From positions 62,001-126,000 of the forward strand of contig CAVZNH010000011.1 of NCBI GenBank assembly GCA_963776505.1: a stretch of 64,000 nucleotides of DNA, read 5' to 3'. The position numbers and the translations under genes are program-made. The notes beneath the pieces were generated by a model. That model was not told where the DNA came from. It searched no databases and was given only the letters and a program-made list of their open reading frames with translations. The stretch comes from JAMXLO01 sp963776505. GTDB lineage: Bacteria; Pseudomonadota; Alphaproteobacteria; Acetobacterales; Acetobacteraceae. Shown in pieces: positions 17,741-26,783 of the stretch. The stretch's first letter is position 1. Each line of letters starts with the position of its first letter.

Positions 17741-18571
17741 ATGATCAGCTTGCTCTCTTCGCATACTGGCGCCGAGGTCAGCGGTGTCGACCTGACGCAA
17801 CCCATCGATACCGCGCAGTGCGAGCGGTTGAGGCGCGCCTTCGTCGAGCATTCGGTGCTGGTATTCCGCGATCAGCATCTGTCGCCGCATCAATTGCTGG
17901 ATGCGGTGCAATTGTTCGGCGAAGTCTTTCCACAGCACAACACGCGCTTCGCACTGCCGGAGTGCCCGGAGATCCACTACATCTCGAACCAGGACTTCTA
18001 TCCCGACGGCCGACGCTACATCCCTGGTGAGGGCTACCACACCGACCATTCGAATGCGGCCGAGCCCCCCAAGGCCACGGTGTTGCATGCGGTGCAGCTA
18101 CCGGACCGCGGCGGCGACACGCAGTTCGTCAACATGTATCGCGCGTATGAAGATCTGTCCGCGGCAATGCGGCAGAGGATCGATGGACTGCGCGCCGTTC
18201 ATGTGTACCAAAGCAGGCATAGCGAGCGGAAGCTGATGGCGCTGAGCGAGGCGGCGCGGCAGAAGGTGCCCGATGCGGTGGCGCATCCTCTGGTGCGCAC
18301 GCATCCGGAAAGCGGGCGCAAGGCGATCTATCTCAATCCGATCCGCACCGAGGGGATCGTCGGGATGGAGGAAGCCGAGGCGCTGTCATTGCTGGACGAG
18401 CTGCTGATGCATGCGACGCAGCCGCAGCACGAGTATCGCCATCAATGGCGTCCGGGCGACATGGTGATGTGGGACAACCGCTGCCTGCTGCACAAGGCGA
18501 ATGGCGATTACGACATGAGTCAGGTGCGATATCTGTACCGGGTCATGCTGAAGGGGGATGTTCCGGCGTAG
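17741..18571 (+). CDS. TauD/TfdA family dioxygenase, second paralogue
   Basis: 276 residues from MISLLSSHTGAEVSGVDLTQ. The Fe(II) ligands are HTD in GYHTDHSNAAEPP (about residue 107) and the distal His in NRCLLHKANGDYDMSQVRY, followed by the Arg-containing LYRVML that binds 2-oxoglutarate. VFRDQHLSPHQL and PIRTEGIVGMEEAEA are family patterns. It shares fold and motifs with the protein at 5799-6641 but is clearly diverged. It is divergent from the phasin gene with a 66-base gap. It hydroxylates an unknown small substrate. Confidence 0.9.
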   Translation: MISLLSSHTGAEVSGVDLTQPIDTAQCERLRRAFVEHSVLVFRDQHLSPHQLLDAVQLFGEVFPQHNTRFALPECPEIHYISNQDFYPDGRRYIPGEGYHTDHSNAAEPPKATVLHAVQLPDRGGDTQFVNMYRAYEDLSAAMRQRIDGLRAVHVYQSRHSERKLMALSEAARQKVPDAVAHPLVRTHPESGRKAIYLNPIRTEGIVGMEEAEALSLLDELLMHATQPQHEYRHQWRPGDMVMWDNRCLLHKANGDYDMSQVRYLYRVMLKGDVPA

Positions 18572-18588
18572 GACCGGAAGTTTTCAAC

Positions 18589-19053
18589 TTGACCACGATC
18601 TACATTGATGCCGACGCCTGCCCGGTACGCGAGGAAACCTACCGCGTTGCGACCCGCCTCAGCCTGCCGGTGTTCGTCGTGTCCAATGGATCGCGCCCTA
18701 TCCGCCCGCCCGGTCTGCCCAACGTCAGCATGGTGACGGTCGATGCCACGCCGGACGCGGCGGATGACTGGATTGCCGAGCGCATTACCGCGGCCGACGT
18801 CTGCGTCACCGCCGACATACCGCTGGCTGCGCGATGTCTTGGCAAGGGCGGGCGGGCCGTCGCGCCGACCGGCCGGCACTGGACCCAGGACAACATCGGC
18901 AATGCCCTGGCTGGTCGCGACGTCGCACAGCACATGCGCGAGATCGGCTTGCGGACCGGCGGTCCCACGGCCCTGACGCGCGCCGACCGGTCGCGGTTCC
19001 TCAGCGCGCTGGATGCAGCGGTGCAGGCTGCCCTACAGGTCAGGCAGCCATGA
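18589..19053 (+). CDS. YaiI/YqxD family protein (DUF188, PIN-like fold)
   Basis: 154 residues from a TTG start at 18589 (LTTIYIDADACPVREETYRV); GGAAG lies 9 bases upstream. The hallmark IYIDADACPV holds the conserved acidic residues, followed by VFVVSNGSRPIRPPGLPNV, DDWIAERITAADVCVTADIP and ALTRADRSRFLSALD. The family has a PIN-nuclease-like fold and no settled biochemical role. Its 3' end overlaps the convergent glucokinase gene by 14 bases. Confidence 0.9.
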   Translation: MTTIYIDADACPVREETYRVATRLSLPVFVVSNGSRPIRPPGLPNVSMVTVDATPDAADDWIAERITAADVCVTADIPLAARCLGKGGRAVAPTGRHWTQDNIGNALAGRDVAQHMREIGLRTGGPTALTRADRSRFLSALDAAVQAALQVRQP

Positions 19054-19792
19054 ACATCGCATCCAGCTTCGCATCCCACAGCCGGATTCCGCCGGTGATG
19101 CCAGCTTCGTTGGACGCAATGCGCACGTACTTGGGCAGATCCCCTTGCAGATGCCGCGAATTGCCGCCGCCGACATACAGGACATCGCAGTCCGTCAGGG
19201 TCCTGATGAAGCCGATCGCCGTGCGGACACGCCGGTTCCAGCGCTTGCGCCCCACCGCGCGCAGCGCAACGTTGCCGATGTACTGGTCGTAGGTCTTGCG
19301 TCCGCGCACCGGGTGCTGCGACAGCTCGAGATGCGGGGCGGGTCTGCCGTTCTCGAACAGCGCGAAGCCCATGCCGGTGCCGAGGGTGATGACGCACTCC
19401 ATCCCTCGTCCTGTGATGTCGCCGAGACCCTGCACGGTGGCATCGTTTGCCAACCGCACTGGGGCGCCAAGCCGTTCGGCCAGCGTTGCGGCAAGCCGAA
19501 AACCGCGCCATGCCGTGCTGTCGAGATTGGGTGCGGTCAGCACGCGACCGTCGCGTACGACCCCAGGGAAGCCGATCGAGATCCGCCCGAACCGTCCGAG
19601 CGGCGTGGCGAGACCGACCAGTGCCTCGACGACCTGGTCGGGGGGCGCCGGATGCGGCGTATCGACCCGACTCGGCCCGGCCGTTACGCTGCCGTCAGGG
19701 CTGAGGATGCCAGCCTTGAGGTGCGTGCCTCCGACATCAATTGCCAGCGTCTGCGGTCCAGTCGGCCGACCCGAAATGGTGACTTCATCCAT
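19040..19792 (-). CDS. ROK family sugar kinase, polyphosphate-glucokinase type
   Basis: 250 residues. Phosphate-binding motif LAIDVGGTHLKAGILSPDG is near residue 17, with ISIGFPGVVRDG, LANDATVQGLGD (catalytic Asp) and MECVITLGTGMGFALFENG. The C-terminal region HPVRGRKTYDQYIGNVALRA and CDVLYVGGGNSRHL matches PpgK-like strictly polyphosphate/ATP glucokinases, which phosphorylate glucose to glucose-6-phosphate in the cytoplasm. Absence of the ROK zinc Cys cluster fits this subgroup. Whether it uses polyphosphate or ATP cannot be read here. Confidence 0.85.
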   Translation of the reverse strand: MDEVTISGRPTGPQTLAIDVGGTHLKAGILSPDGSVTAGPSRVDTPHPAPPDQVVEALVGLATPLGRFGRISIGFPGVVRDGRVLTAPNLDSTAWRGFRLAATLAERLGAPVRLANDATVQGLGDITGRGMECVITLGTGMGFALFENGRPAPHLELSQHPVRGRKTYDQYIGNVALRAVGRKRWNRRVRTAIGFIRTLTDCDVLYVGGGNSRHLQGDLPKYVRIASNEAGITGGIRLWDAKLDAMFMAA

Positions 19793-19901
19793 TGGCCTCG
19801 CTCCTCGCGGCTCTAAGCATAGGCGGCATCGCCCCGATCAGACAGGCGACGTCGGCCGATGTCGAGATGGAAAGCGCGCCGGCGGCCGCGCTGAGTGGCA
19901 C

Positions 19902-20102
19902 CTATAGCTCCCGCGCCAGGCGGCGGCCGAGCAGCCAGCCGGGGACAGCGGACACCGGCGCGCCAGGCAGCAGCAGAAGCCAGCCGAGTGGCTGGCCGTT
20001 GACGATGAGGTCCATGCCGATGCCCAGCATCATACCGCCGACCAGGCAGCCAATGACGCCGGAGGCGATGCCGAGCCAGACGATGTCGCCACGATTGACC
20101 AT
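19902..20102 (-). CDS. Small two-helix membrane protein
   Basis: From the ATG at 20102 it has 66 residues: MVNRGDIVWLGIASGVIGCL, a first helix rich in Gly, then a second helix around GWLLLLPGAPVSAVPGWLLG and a basic tail RRLAREL. A TTG at 20138 would add 12 residues. No ribosome-binding site is strong for either. I do not recognise a family. Confidence 0.5.
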   Translation of the reverse strand: MVNRGDIVWLGIASGVIGCLVGGMMLGIGMDLIVNGQPLGWLLLLPGAPVSAVPGWLLGRRLAREL

Positions 20103-20182
20103 CTCGGCGGTGCTACGGGGCGGTGCGAGGTTTGACAAGGCACAGACTGGCCCCTAGAAGCGGCGGCCTTACTGCCGGGAAC

Positions 20183-20212
20183 GCGGACAGGCCTTCGGGG
20201 CCTGAGCCCGCC
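20183..20212 (+). promoter_or_regulatory. Hairpin in the rpsD leader
   Basis: CAGGCC-TTCGG-GGCCTG (20188-20204) is a perfect stem with a stable TTCG-type loop, extended by outer GCGG/CCGC pairing, about 65 bases before the rpsD start. It could be an S4-binding autoregulatory leader or a terminator for an upstream transcript. Confidence 0.35.
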
Positions 20213-20268
20213 GCGCATCGCGTGGCCTACCGGTGCAACAAGAGCCAGACGAAAGGGCACCGCGCAGC

Positions 20269-20883
20269 ATGACCAAGCGCGCCGAGAGCAAGTACAAGAT
20301 CAACCGCCGCCTGGGGGTGAACCTCTGGGGACGGCCCAAGTCGCCGATCAACAAGCGCGAATACGGGCCTGGCCAGCACGGCCAGCGCCGCAAGAAGGCC
20401 ACCGACTTCGGCACCCAGTTGATGGCGAAGCAGAAGCTGCGGGGCTATTACGGCAATATCAGCGAGAAGCAGTTCCGCCGCTATTATCAGGAGGCGGTTC
20501 GCGTGCGTGGCGACTCATCGCAGCTGCTGATCGAATTGCTGGAGCGTCGCCTGGACGCCGTGGTGTATCGCATGAAGTTCGCGATGACGCCGTTCGCCGC
20601 GCGGCAGTTCATCTCGCATGGGCATGTGCAGGTGAACGGACGGCGCGTGAACATCGCATCGTACCGAGTGAAGGACGGCGACACGATCGAGGTGAAGGAG
20701 CGGTCGAAGCAGCTCGCGATGGTGCTGGACGCGTCGCAGAGCACCGAGCGGGATGTGCCCGAATACCTCGAGGTCGATCACCGGGCGATGAAGGGACGCT
20801 TCGCGCGGGCGCCGAAACTGACCGATGTGCCGTATCCGGTGCAGATGGAGCCTAACCTGGTGGTCGAGTACTACTCGCGATAG
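20269..20883 (+). CDS. rpsD: 30S ribosomal protein S4
   Basis: 204 residues, the standard length. It begins MTKRAESKYKINRRLGVNLW and shows the S4 core QHGQRRKKATDFGTQLMAKQ, KLRGYYGNISEKQFRRYYQE, and the S4 RNA-binding domain RLDAVVYRMKFAMTPFAARQ, ISHGHVQVNGRRVNI. It is a primary 16S rRNA-binding protein. It is a single-gene unit here, as often in alphaproteobacteria, with a GC hairpin in its leader and a 13-bp inverted repeat after its stop. Confidence 0.98.
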   Translation: MTKRAESKYKINRRLGVNLWGRPKSPINKREYGPGQHGQRRKKATDFGTQLMAKQKLRGYYGNISEKQFRRYYQEAVRVRGDSSQLLIELLERRLDAVVYRMKFAMTPFAARQFISHGHVQVNGRRVNIASYRVKDGDTIEVKERSKQLAMVLDASQSTERDVPEYLEVDHRAMKGRFARAPKLTDVPYPVQMEPNLVVEYYSR

Positions 20884-20893
20884 TGCAAGAAGG

Positions 20894-20938
20894 ATTCACC
20901 ACAGAGGCACGGAGATTGGGAGCATCTCTGTGGTGAAT
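20894..20938. terminator. 13-bp inverted repeat between rpsD and hemB
   Basis: ATTCACCACAGAG (20894-20906) and its exact inverse (20926-20938) enclose a 19-base loop between convergent rpsD and hemB. It should stop transcription both ways. TTCACCACAGAGGCACGGAG is a sequence I recall as a dispersed repeat in environmental bacteria. Confidence 0.6.
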
Positions 20939-20942
20939 GTTC

Positions 20943-21917
20943 TCAGAATCCCTCGCGGATCACATCGCGCGCGAAATACGACAGGATCAGATCTGCGCCT
21001 GCGCGCTTGAATGCGCCGAGCGTCTCGCGGACGACGACGTGCTCGTTCAACGCGCCCGCGGCGGCAGCGAACTTGATCATCGCATATTCGCCGCTCACCT
21101 GGTACACCGCGATCGGCAGCAGTGTCTGCTCGCGCAGCCGCGCCAGCACGTCGAGATATGCCAGTCCCGGCTTCACCATCAGCATGTCAGCGCCTTCCGC
21201 CTCGTCCTGCAGCGACTCGCGCAGCGCCTCGCGGCCGTTCATCGGATCCATCTGGTAGGTCTTCCGATCGCCCTTCAGTTCGCACCCCGCGGCCACGCGG
21301 AACGGGCCATAGAATGCAGAGGCGAACTTGGTCGAATACGCCATGATCGGCGTGTCGGCATGACCCGCCGTATCCAGCGCGTGGCGGATAGCCGCCACCT
21401 GGCCGTCCATCATCGCCGAAGGCGCAATCATGTCGGCACCCGCGTCGGCCGCCACCACCGCCTGACGCGCCAGGTTCTCGATGGTTATGTCGTTGACCAC
21501 GTGGTCGTGCTCGATCACGCCGCAATGGCCGTGGTCGGTGTATTCGCAGAAGCAGATGTCGGGGATCACCACCAGTTCCGGCGCCGCCCGCTTGGCCCGC
21601 CGCACCATGCGGGCCACCAGACCTTCCCGGTTCCAGGCGTCGCTGCCCGTTGCATCCTTGTGGTGCGAGATGCCGAACAGCATCAGCGCCTTCACCCCGT
21701 CGCTCGCGAGGCCCTCGACCATATGCTCCAGCTTGCGCTCCGGGATGCGCGACACCCCGGGCATCTCGGCGATCGGCAGAGGATCGTCGATGCCTTCCTC
21801 GATGAAGATCGGCTGGATCAGGTCGTTGGCGGTGACGGCGGTCTCGCGCACCAGGCCGCGCAGCGCCTCGGACCGGCGGAGCCGGCGCAGACGGGTGGTG
21901 GGGAACGGGGGGGCCAT
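20943..21917 (-). CDS. hemB: Delta-aminolevulinic acid dehydratase (porphobilinogen synthase)
   Basis: 324 residues, full length. It condenses two 5-aminolevulinates to porphobilinogen in haem and (bacterio)chlorophyll synthesis. The two Schiff-base lysines are in MAYSTKFASAFYGPFR and ADMLMVKPGLAYLDV. The metal site DICFCEYTDHGHCG has the C-x-C-x7-C of the zinc-dependent type. GAGG precedes the ATG with a 5-base spacer. Convergent with rpsD. Confidence 0.97.
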   Translation of the reverse strand: MAPPFPTTRLRRLRRSEALRGLVRETAVTANDLIQPIFIEEGIDDPLPIAEMPGVSRIPERKLEHMVEGLASDGVKALMLFGISHHKDATGSDAWNREGLVARMVRRAKRAAPELVVIPDICFCEYTDHGHCGVIEHDHVVNDITIENLARQAVVAADAGADMIAPSAMMDGQVAAIRHALDTAGHADTPIMAYSTKFASAFYGPFRVAAGCELKGDRKTYQMDPMNGREALRESLQDEAEGADMLMVKPGLAYLDVLARLREQTLLPIAVYQVSGEYAMIKFAAAAGALNEHVVVRETLGAFKRAGADLILSYFARDVIREGF

Positions 21918-22063
21918 GGCTACCTCAATTGGGTGGCTAAGCTGATGTATGCCTCCATGTCGCGGGAGGCCAGAGGCAAAATACGCCGAGGTCCGCCCTT
22001 GCTCGACCGGGCAACACGCCTCCGTCTATGCTGCGCCGGGTCAACCGAGAGGAGACGGACACG

Positions 22064-22387
22064 ATGGCGTTCTACGAACTCCGCCAGTATTTCGTGCGGC
22101 CCGGCAAGATGAACGAGTGGGTGAAGATCATGGAGGAGGAGATCATTCCCTTCCAGGTCTCCAAGGGCATGGTGATCTGCGGCAGCTTCCGTGGCGAGAC
22201 CGACGAGTTCTGCTACGTCTGGCTGCGCCGCTTCAACAGCGAGGCAGAGCGTGAGGCGCAGTACAAGGCGGTCTATGAGACCGACCACTGGAAGACCAAG
22301 ATCGCCCCGCGGGTTCCGGAAATTTTGGACCGCGAGAAGATGCATATCCAGCGCATCGTGCCGACGCCGAAGTCGACGATGCAGTAG
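22064..22387 (+). CDS. NIPSNAP family protein
   Basis: 107 residues from MAFYELRQYFVRPGKMNEWV; GGAG lies 9 bases upstream. YELRQY..RPGKM..WV..ME at the N-terminus and FCYVWLRRFNSEAEREAQYK followed by VYETDHWKTKIAPRVPE are the NIPSNAP ferredoxin-like dimeric barrel pattern. Bacterial members are small cytoplasmic proteins, sometimes near oxidases, without a set function. It is convergent with the molybdopterin oxidoreductase (6-base gap). Confidence 0.88.
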   Translation: MAFYELRQYFVRPGKMNEWVKIMEEEIIPFQVSKGMVICGSFRGETDEFCYVWLRRFNSEAEREAQYKAVYETDHWKTKIAPRVPEILDREKMHIQRIVPTPKSTMQ

Positions 22388-22393
22388 GCACGG

Positions 22394-24800
22394 TCAGGCC
22401 GCGCGTCGTATCTCGCACAGATAGGCGCGATGCGACGCCGTGCCGCTGACAGGATCCTGAACCGCGGCGCCGATGATCAAGTTGAGATTGGCGCCGTCGG
22501 GTCCGAATGGATCGTAGCCCGGGGCGCCGATCGCCTCACATGACTGCCACCAGCCATGCTCGCCGATCACCACGCGGGGATCGAGGCTGTCGTTGAATTT
22601 GGCACGGGCACGCACGCTGCCTTCCGGTGTCTCGATCGCCACCCAGTCGCCGTTGGCGATGCCGCGCGTCGCCGCGGCGGCGGGATGCAGATCCACCTCC
22701 GGATGCGGGGCGCGCCGGCGCAGGCTGGGCAGCGCGCGATGCTGGGTCTGGCAGAACAGCGTCGGCTTCGCGCAGGTCAGAACCAGCGGGAAGCGCGCGG
22801 CCAGATCAGGCCGCGCGGTGGGGCCGATCTGCGGTTCCGCGAAATCCGGCAGCGGCGCGTAGCCGTGATCGAGGAAGGTCTGCGAATAGAGTTCGACCCT
22901 GCGCGACGGCGTGGCAAAGCCGCGCGGCTTGCCGTTCGCGTCCTGCTCCGCGTGCTTCGCGTAGCGCGTTTGCAACGGCAAACGCAGGCCACTCGGGGCG
23001 GCGCGCAACTGCTCCAGCGTGATGCCGAGAGGTGCCAGTTGGTGACGGTAGGAGGCTTCGATATCGCCGTCCCAGAACTGCGCGCCAAGGCCGAGACGGG
23101 CGGCGAGATCGAACACGATGTCGGTGTCCGGGCGTGCCTCGCCAGGCGGCGGAACGACAGCCTGGCGGAACTGGGCGTGCGACTGCGCCTCGGGGCTGAC
23201 GTCGAAGCCGATCTTGCAGCGCCTCGCGCTCGAAGCAGGACGCGACGGGCAGCACCACGTCGGCGAGTTCGGCTGTCGGAGTCATGAACAAGTCGCAGTG
23301 GGCGTAAAACTCCAGCGCCGCGAGCGCCTTGCGCCCATGGCCGCCATCGGCATGCGCCAGCAGCATGTTGGAGCCGAAACCGATCAGGCCGCGGATCGGA
23401 TACGGCTTCTCCTCCAGAATGGCGCGATAGAGCTCGCGCGTGGTGACATTGCCGGAGCGCGCCGGCCCGAGCGGGCGTTCGGCGAGGCCCAACGTCGGCG
23501 CCTTGCGCTTCGCCGCGGGCAGGTCCTCGCCGGTGATCGACGCCGGCGGGCGGCGCCGGAAACAGCACGTTGCCACCTGGAGCGTCGAAGCAGCCGGTCA
23601 GCGCGTAGAGCAGCGACATGGCGCGCGCCGTCTGCGTGACGTTGGCGTGCTGCTCGTGGCCGCTCCAGGCGTAGTAGGAGACCGGGCGGGCGTGCCAGAT
23701 CAGGCGCGCGGCCTGCTCGACCTGGGCGCCGGGATCCAGCAGATCGCCTCGACCTGCGCCGGCGGATAGCGCCGACACAGCCGCGCATAGAGCTCGAAGG
23801 CCGGATGGCAGACTACGTCGCCGCGCGGCGTGGCGATGCGGTATTCGCCCTCGAGCGCGAGATTTGCGCAGTCGCCGTCGTAATGGCCAGTCGCGGGCGA
23901 CGGATCAACCGGCCGCGCGTGTCCCAGGCGACGTGCGGCTGCGCATCGCCGTCCGGCGTCAGATCGCGCTTCGGTCAGCATGCGGCCGGTGTCGGCGCGC
24001 ACCAGCATCGGCCCGTTGCTCCAGGTGCGGATGAAGTCGCGGTCGTACCAGCCGCGCTGGATCATCACATTGGCGATGCCGAGCGCGAGCGCGCCGTCGG
24101 TGCCGGGCCGCACCCGCAGCCAGAGATCGGCCTTGTTAGCCGAGACCGACATGCCGCGGATCGACCACGATCAGCCGCATGCCGCGCTTCAGCGCCTCGA
24201 CCATGGCGGTCGCGTGCGTGAGGCGCGTGAAGCTCGGATTGTAGCCCCACAGGATCAGGCAGCCGCTGTTGGCGATGTCCGGCATGGCGCCGCCGCGCAC
24301 TGGTGCCGACGCTGCGCGACGCCAAAGGTGTAGCGGGTGGCGCCGGCACGGCCCCAGCCGCAGACGTCCAGACTGCTGACCGCGTTCGGCGTGCCGAACG
24401 CGTTCATCAGCCGGCGGACGAACGCCGCCGAATCGCCGATCGCGGTGGTGGAGGGCGAGGACAGGCTGAAGCAGACCGCCTCCGGCCCGTGCCGCTCGGC
24501 GATCCGGCGCATCGCGGCGGCGGTCAGGTCCAGCGCCTCGTCCCAGGAGATGCGCTCCCAGCCAGGATCGGGGTCGCCTTTCGGCCGCGTGCGCCGGAGC
24601 GGGTGGGTCAGCCGCTCCGGGTGATAGACGAGTTCCGGCGCGGCGCGGCCCTTGGCGCAGAGCGCCTGGCCGGTCGGATGCGCGGGATCAGGCTCCAGCC
24701 GCGTGAAGCGGCCATCTTCGACTATCGCGATCGTGCCGCATCGGGCGATACACAGCCCGCAATAGCCGTGGATACGCTGCTGGCTGGTAACATCGGACAT
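22394..24800 (-). CDS. Molybdopterin-dependent oxidoreductase, bis-MGD type (multiple frameshifts)
   Basis: Repaired length is about 800 residues. From the ATG at 24800 it carries an N-terminal [4Fe-4S] motif, GYCGLCIARCGTIAI plus ALCAKGRAAPELVYHPERL, then RISWDEALDLTAAAMRRIAE. DVCGWGRAG contains a Cys that could ligate molybdenum. The middle (NKADLWLRVRPGTDGALALG) and the C-terminal dinucleotide-binding domain (RFPLVLTCAKPTLFCQTQHR, GIANGDWVAIETPEGSV) lie in other frames. At least five breaks are needed, around 24300, 24150, 23970, 23750, 23560 and 23215. The fold is that of formate dehydrogenase/nitrate reductase/DMSO reductase catalytic subunits. No partner subunit lies nearby, so the substrate is unknown. 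Confidence 0.82.
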
Positions 24801-24866
24801 GGCCGGCGGGCTCCTGATCGTCGCGCACGATTGCGCCCAGCCTACACGAAACCAGGCTGTGGACCG

Positions 24867-26771
24867 CTACTTCGGCGGCAACGCCTCAAGTGTGATCCCG
24901 GCGCCCGCGACGCGCCCGTGGTGCTGCCGCAGATTGTCGATCGCCGTCCAAAGGTCGCCCAGATACGCATCCGCGGGCTCGGAATTGCTGGCCCTTGGGT
25001 GGTCGAACAGCGGGTCCGACGCTGCGACCGCGATGATCATATCAGTGCCGTACGGCGGGCCGATCAGCCATGACGGGTTTGCCAGATTGATCGTCTCGCC
25101 GGGCGCGTAGCTTTTCGGCGGATCAGCTGCGATGCCATGTTCGTATCGGCAAGCTGCGGATAGAGGTGCTGCACCGTGCCGTCATGCACCACGTAGTCCA
25201 CGCGCAGCCAGCCAGGGAAATCCGGCATCGCGACCCGCACGCGAACCGGTTCGCCGTCCCTGAGGCGCGTCTTGCCGTCGGCCATCTGCAGCCCGAGCCG
25301 AGGCGCGTCGGACGCACCGAAGGCGGGTGTGATCGGGTGCAGCGCGTCAGCGCCGGGCAGAACGCCGGGTCCACGCCTGTGACACGCCAGTCGATCTGGC
25401 CGGGCGGCACCAGTGCCGCCAGACCCTGCCGCAGGTCCCTCGATCGAGTGATCGCTGGCCAGGCCGTTCAGCTTCACCGCGCCACCCTCGGCGACGTCGC
25501 CTCCCAGAACCGCACAGCTCCGGCTGTTCGCCCACTGGGCGATCTGGCGGCGCAGCGCATCGAGCCCGGCCAAAGCGAGCTGCTGGCATCCGGCTGCACT
25601 GGCGGCGCGACCGGCTGCGCGGGACCGGCGGTTGGTTTCGCTGTGGGGTGGCGCCGGGGTCGGGGCGTTGCCGGGCGCCGGAGAGACCTCCGCGGCCGGA
25701 GGCGGCGCCGGCGGGATGCGTGGCGATGACCGGTGCGGGCGCGCGCGACAGGAACCACCAGGCCCCGCCGCCGCCCAGCACCCGAGCACCGCCACCGCGG
25801 CGGCGCGCAATCGGCATGGTTCGAGCGGCGGCGGGGCATTCACCGGCACGACGCGGGTGGCGGCGCCGGCTCGGTGGGGCGAGGCGGCGTGAGGCGGCGG
25901 CGCTGAACCATGGTCGCTTCGTCGCAGCTGACCGCGGGTTCCGCCTGGTTGCGCCAGGGCGGCCCGCATCGCTTCGGCGAAGGCGCTGGCCGACGGGATA
26001 CCGGTCCTCCGGCCGCTTCGCCATCGCCCGGCGCACCACGGCGTCGAACGCCGGCGGCGCGGTCACCGAAAGCTGCGACGGCGCCGGCGGCTCGGTGTTC
26101 AGCGCCTTGTGCATGATCGCCGACATGCCGCCCTCGAACGGCCGCTCGCCGGTCAGCAACTGGTAGAGCAGCACGCCCGACGAATAGATGTCGGTGCGCG
26201 CATCCACCACCTGGCCCATGAACTGCTCGGGCGACATGTAGGCCGGCGTGCCCAGCACCGTGCCGGCCTGCGTCATCGAGCTGCTCTCGATCCGGGCGAT
26301 GCCGAAATCGGCGATCTTCGCCTGGCCCGCGCTGGTCAGCATGACGTTGGCCGGCTTGATGTCGCGATGCACCACGCCGCGCTCGTGGCTGAACTGCAGC
26401 CCGGCCAGCAGGTCCTCCATGACGCGGATCGTGTCGGCCAGCGCGAACCGCTCCTGCTTGTCGAGCAGCGTCTTCAGCGGCGGGCCGTCGACGAACTCCA
26501 TGACGATGTAGGCGAGGTCGTTGGTCTCGCCGTAGTCGAACACGCCGACGATGTTGGGATGCGTCAGCCGCCCGGCGGCCTGCGCCTCGCGGCGGAAGCG
26601 GGCCAGCGCCTCCTCGGTCTCGGGATCGGCGCTGTCCGGCAGCCTGACGGTCTTGATCGCCACGCGGCGGGCGATGATCGGATCCCAGCCCTCGTAGACC
26701 GTGCCCATGGCGCCGCGGCCCGAGCGGCCGCTTGATCTCGTACTTGCCGAGGGTCTCGATCGTCTTCGCAT
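24867..26771 (-). CDS. Membrane Ser/Thr protein kinase with C-terminal DUF4384-like domain (frameshifted)
   Basis: About 635 residues when repaired. The kinase domain (about 8-275) has every catalytic motif: GRGAMGTVYEG P-loop, VAIK lysine, GVVHRDIKPANVML, KIADFGIAR and GTPAYMSPEQ. It is followed by a transmembrane stretch (AAAVAVLG..GGAWWFLS, near 25800), a Pro-rich linker, and a C-terminal domain reading VRVRVAMPDFPGWLRVDYVV then SYAPGETINLANPSWLIGPP and GTDMIIAVAASDPLFDHP, the DUF4384 pattern. Breaks lie near 26765 and 26725 at the N-terminus and near 25980, 25830, 25400 and 25110. It starts 12 bases after the CHAT gene stop, so it is the last gene of the TPS-CHAT operon and could signal from an outside DUF4384 sensor. 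Confidence 0.8.
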
Positions 26772-26783
26772 GCCGCCGCGGGC

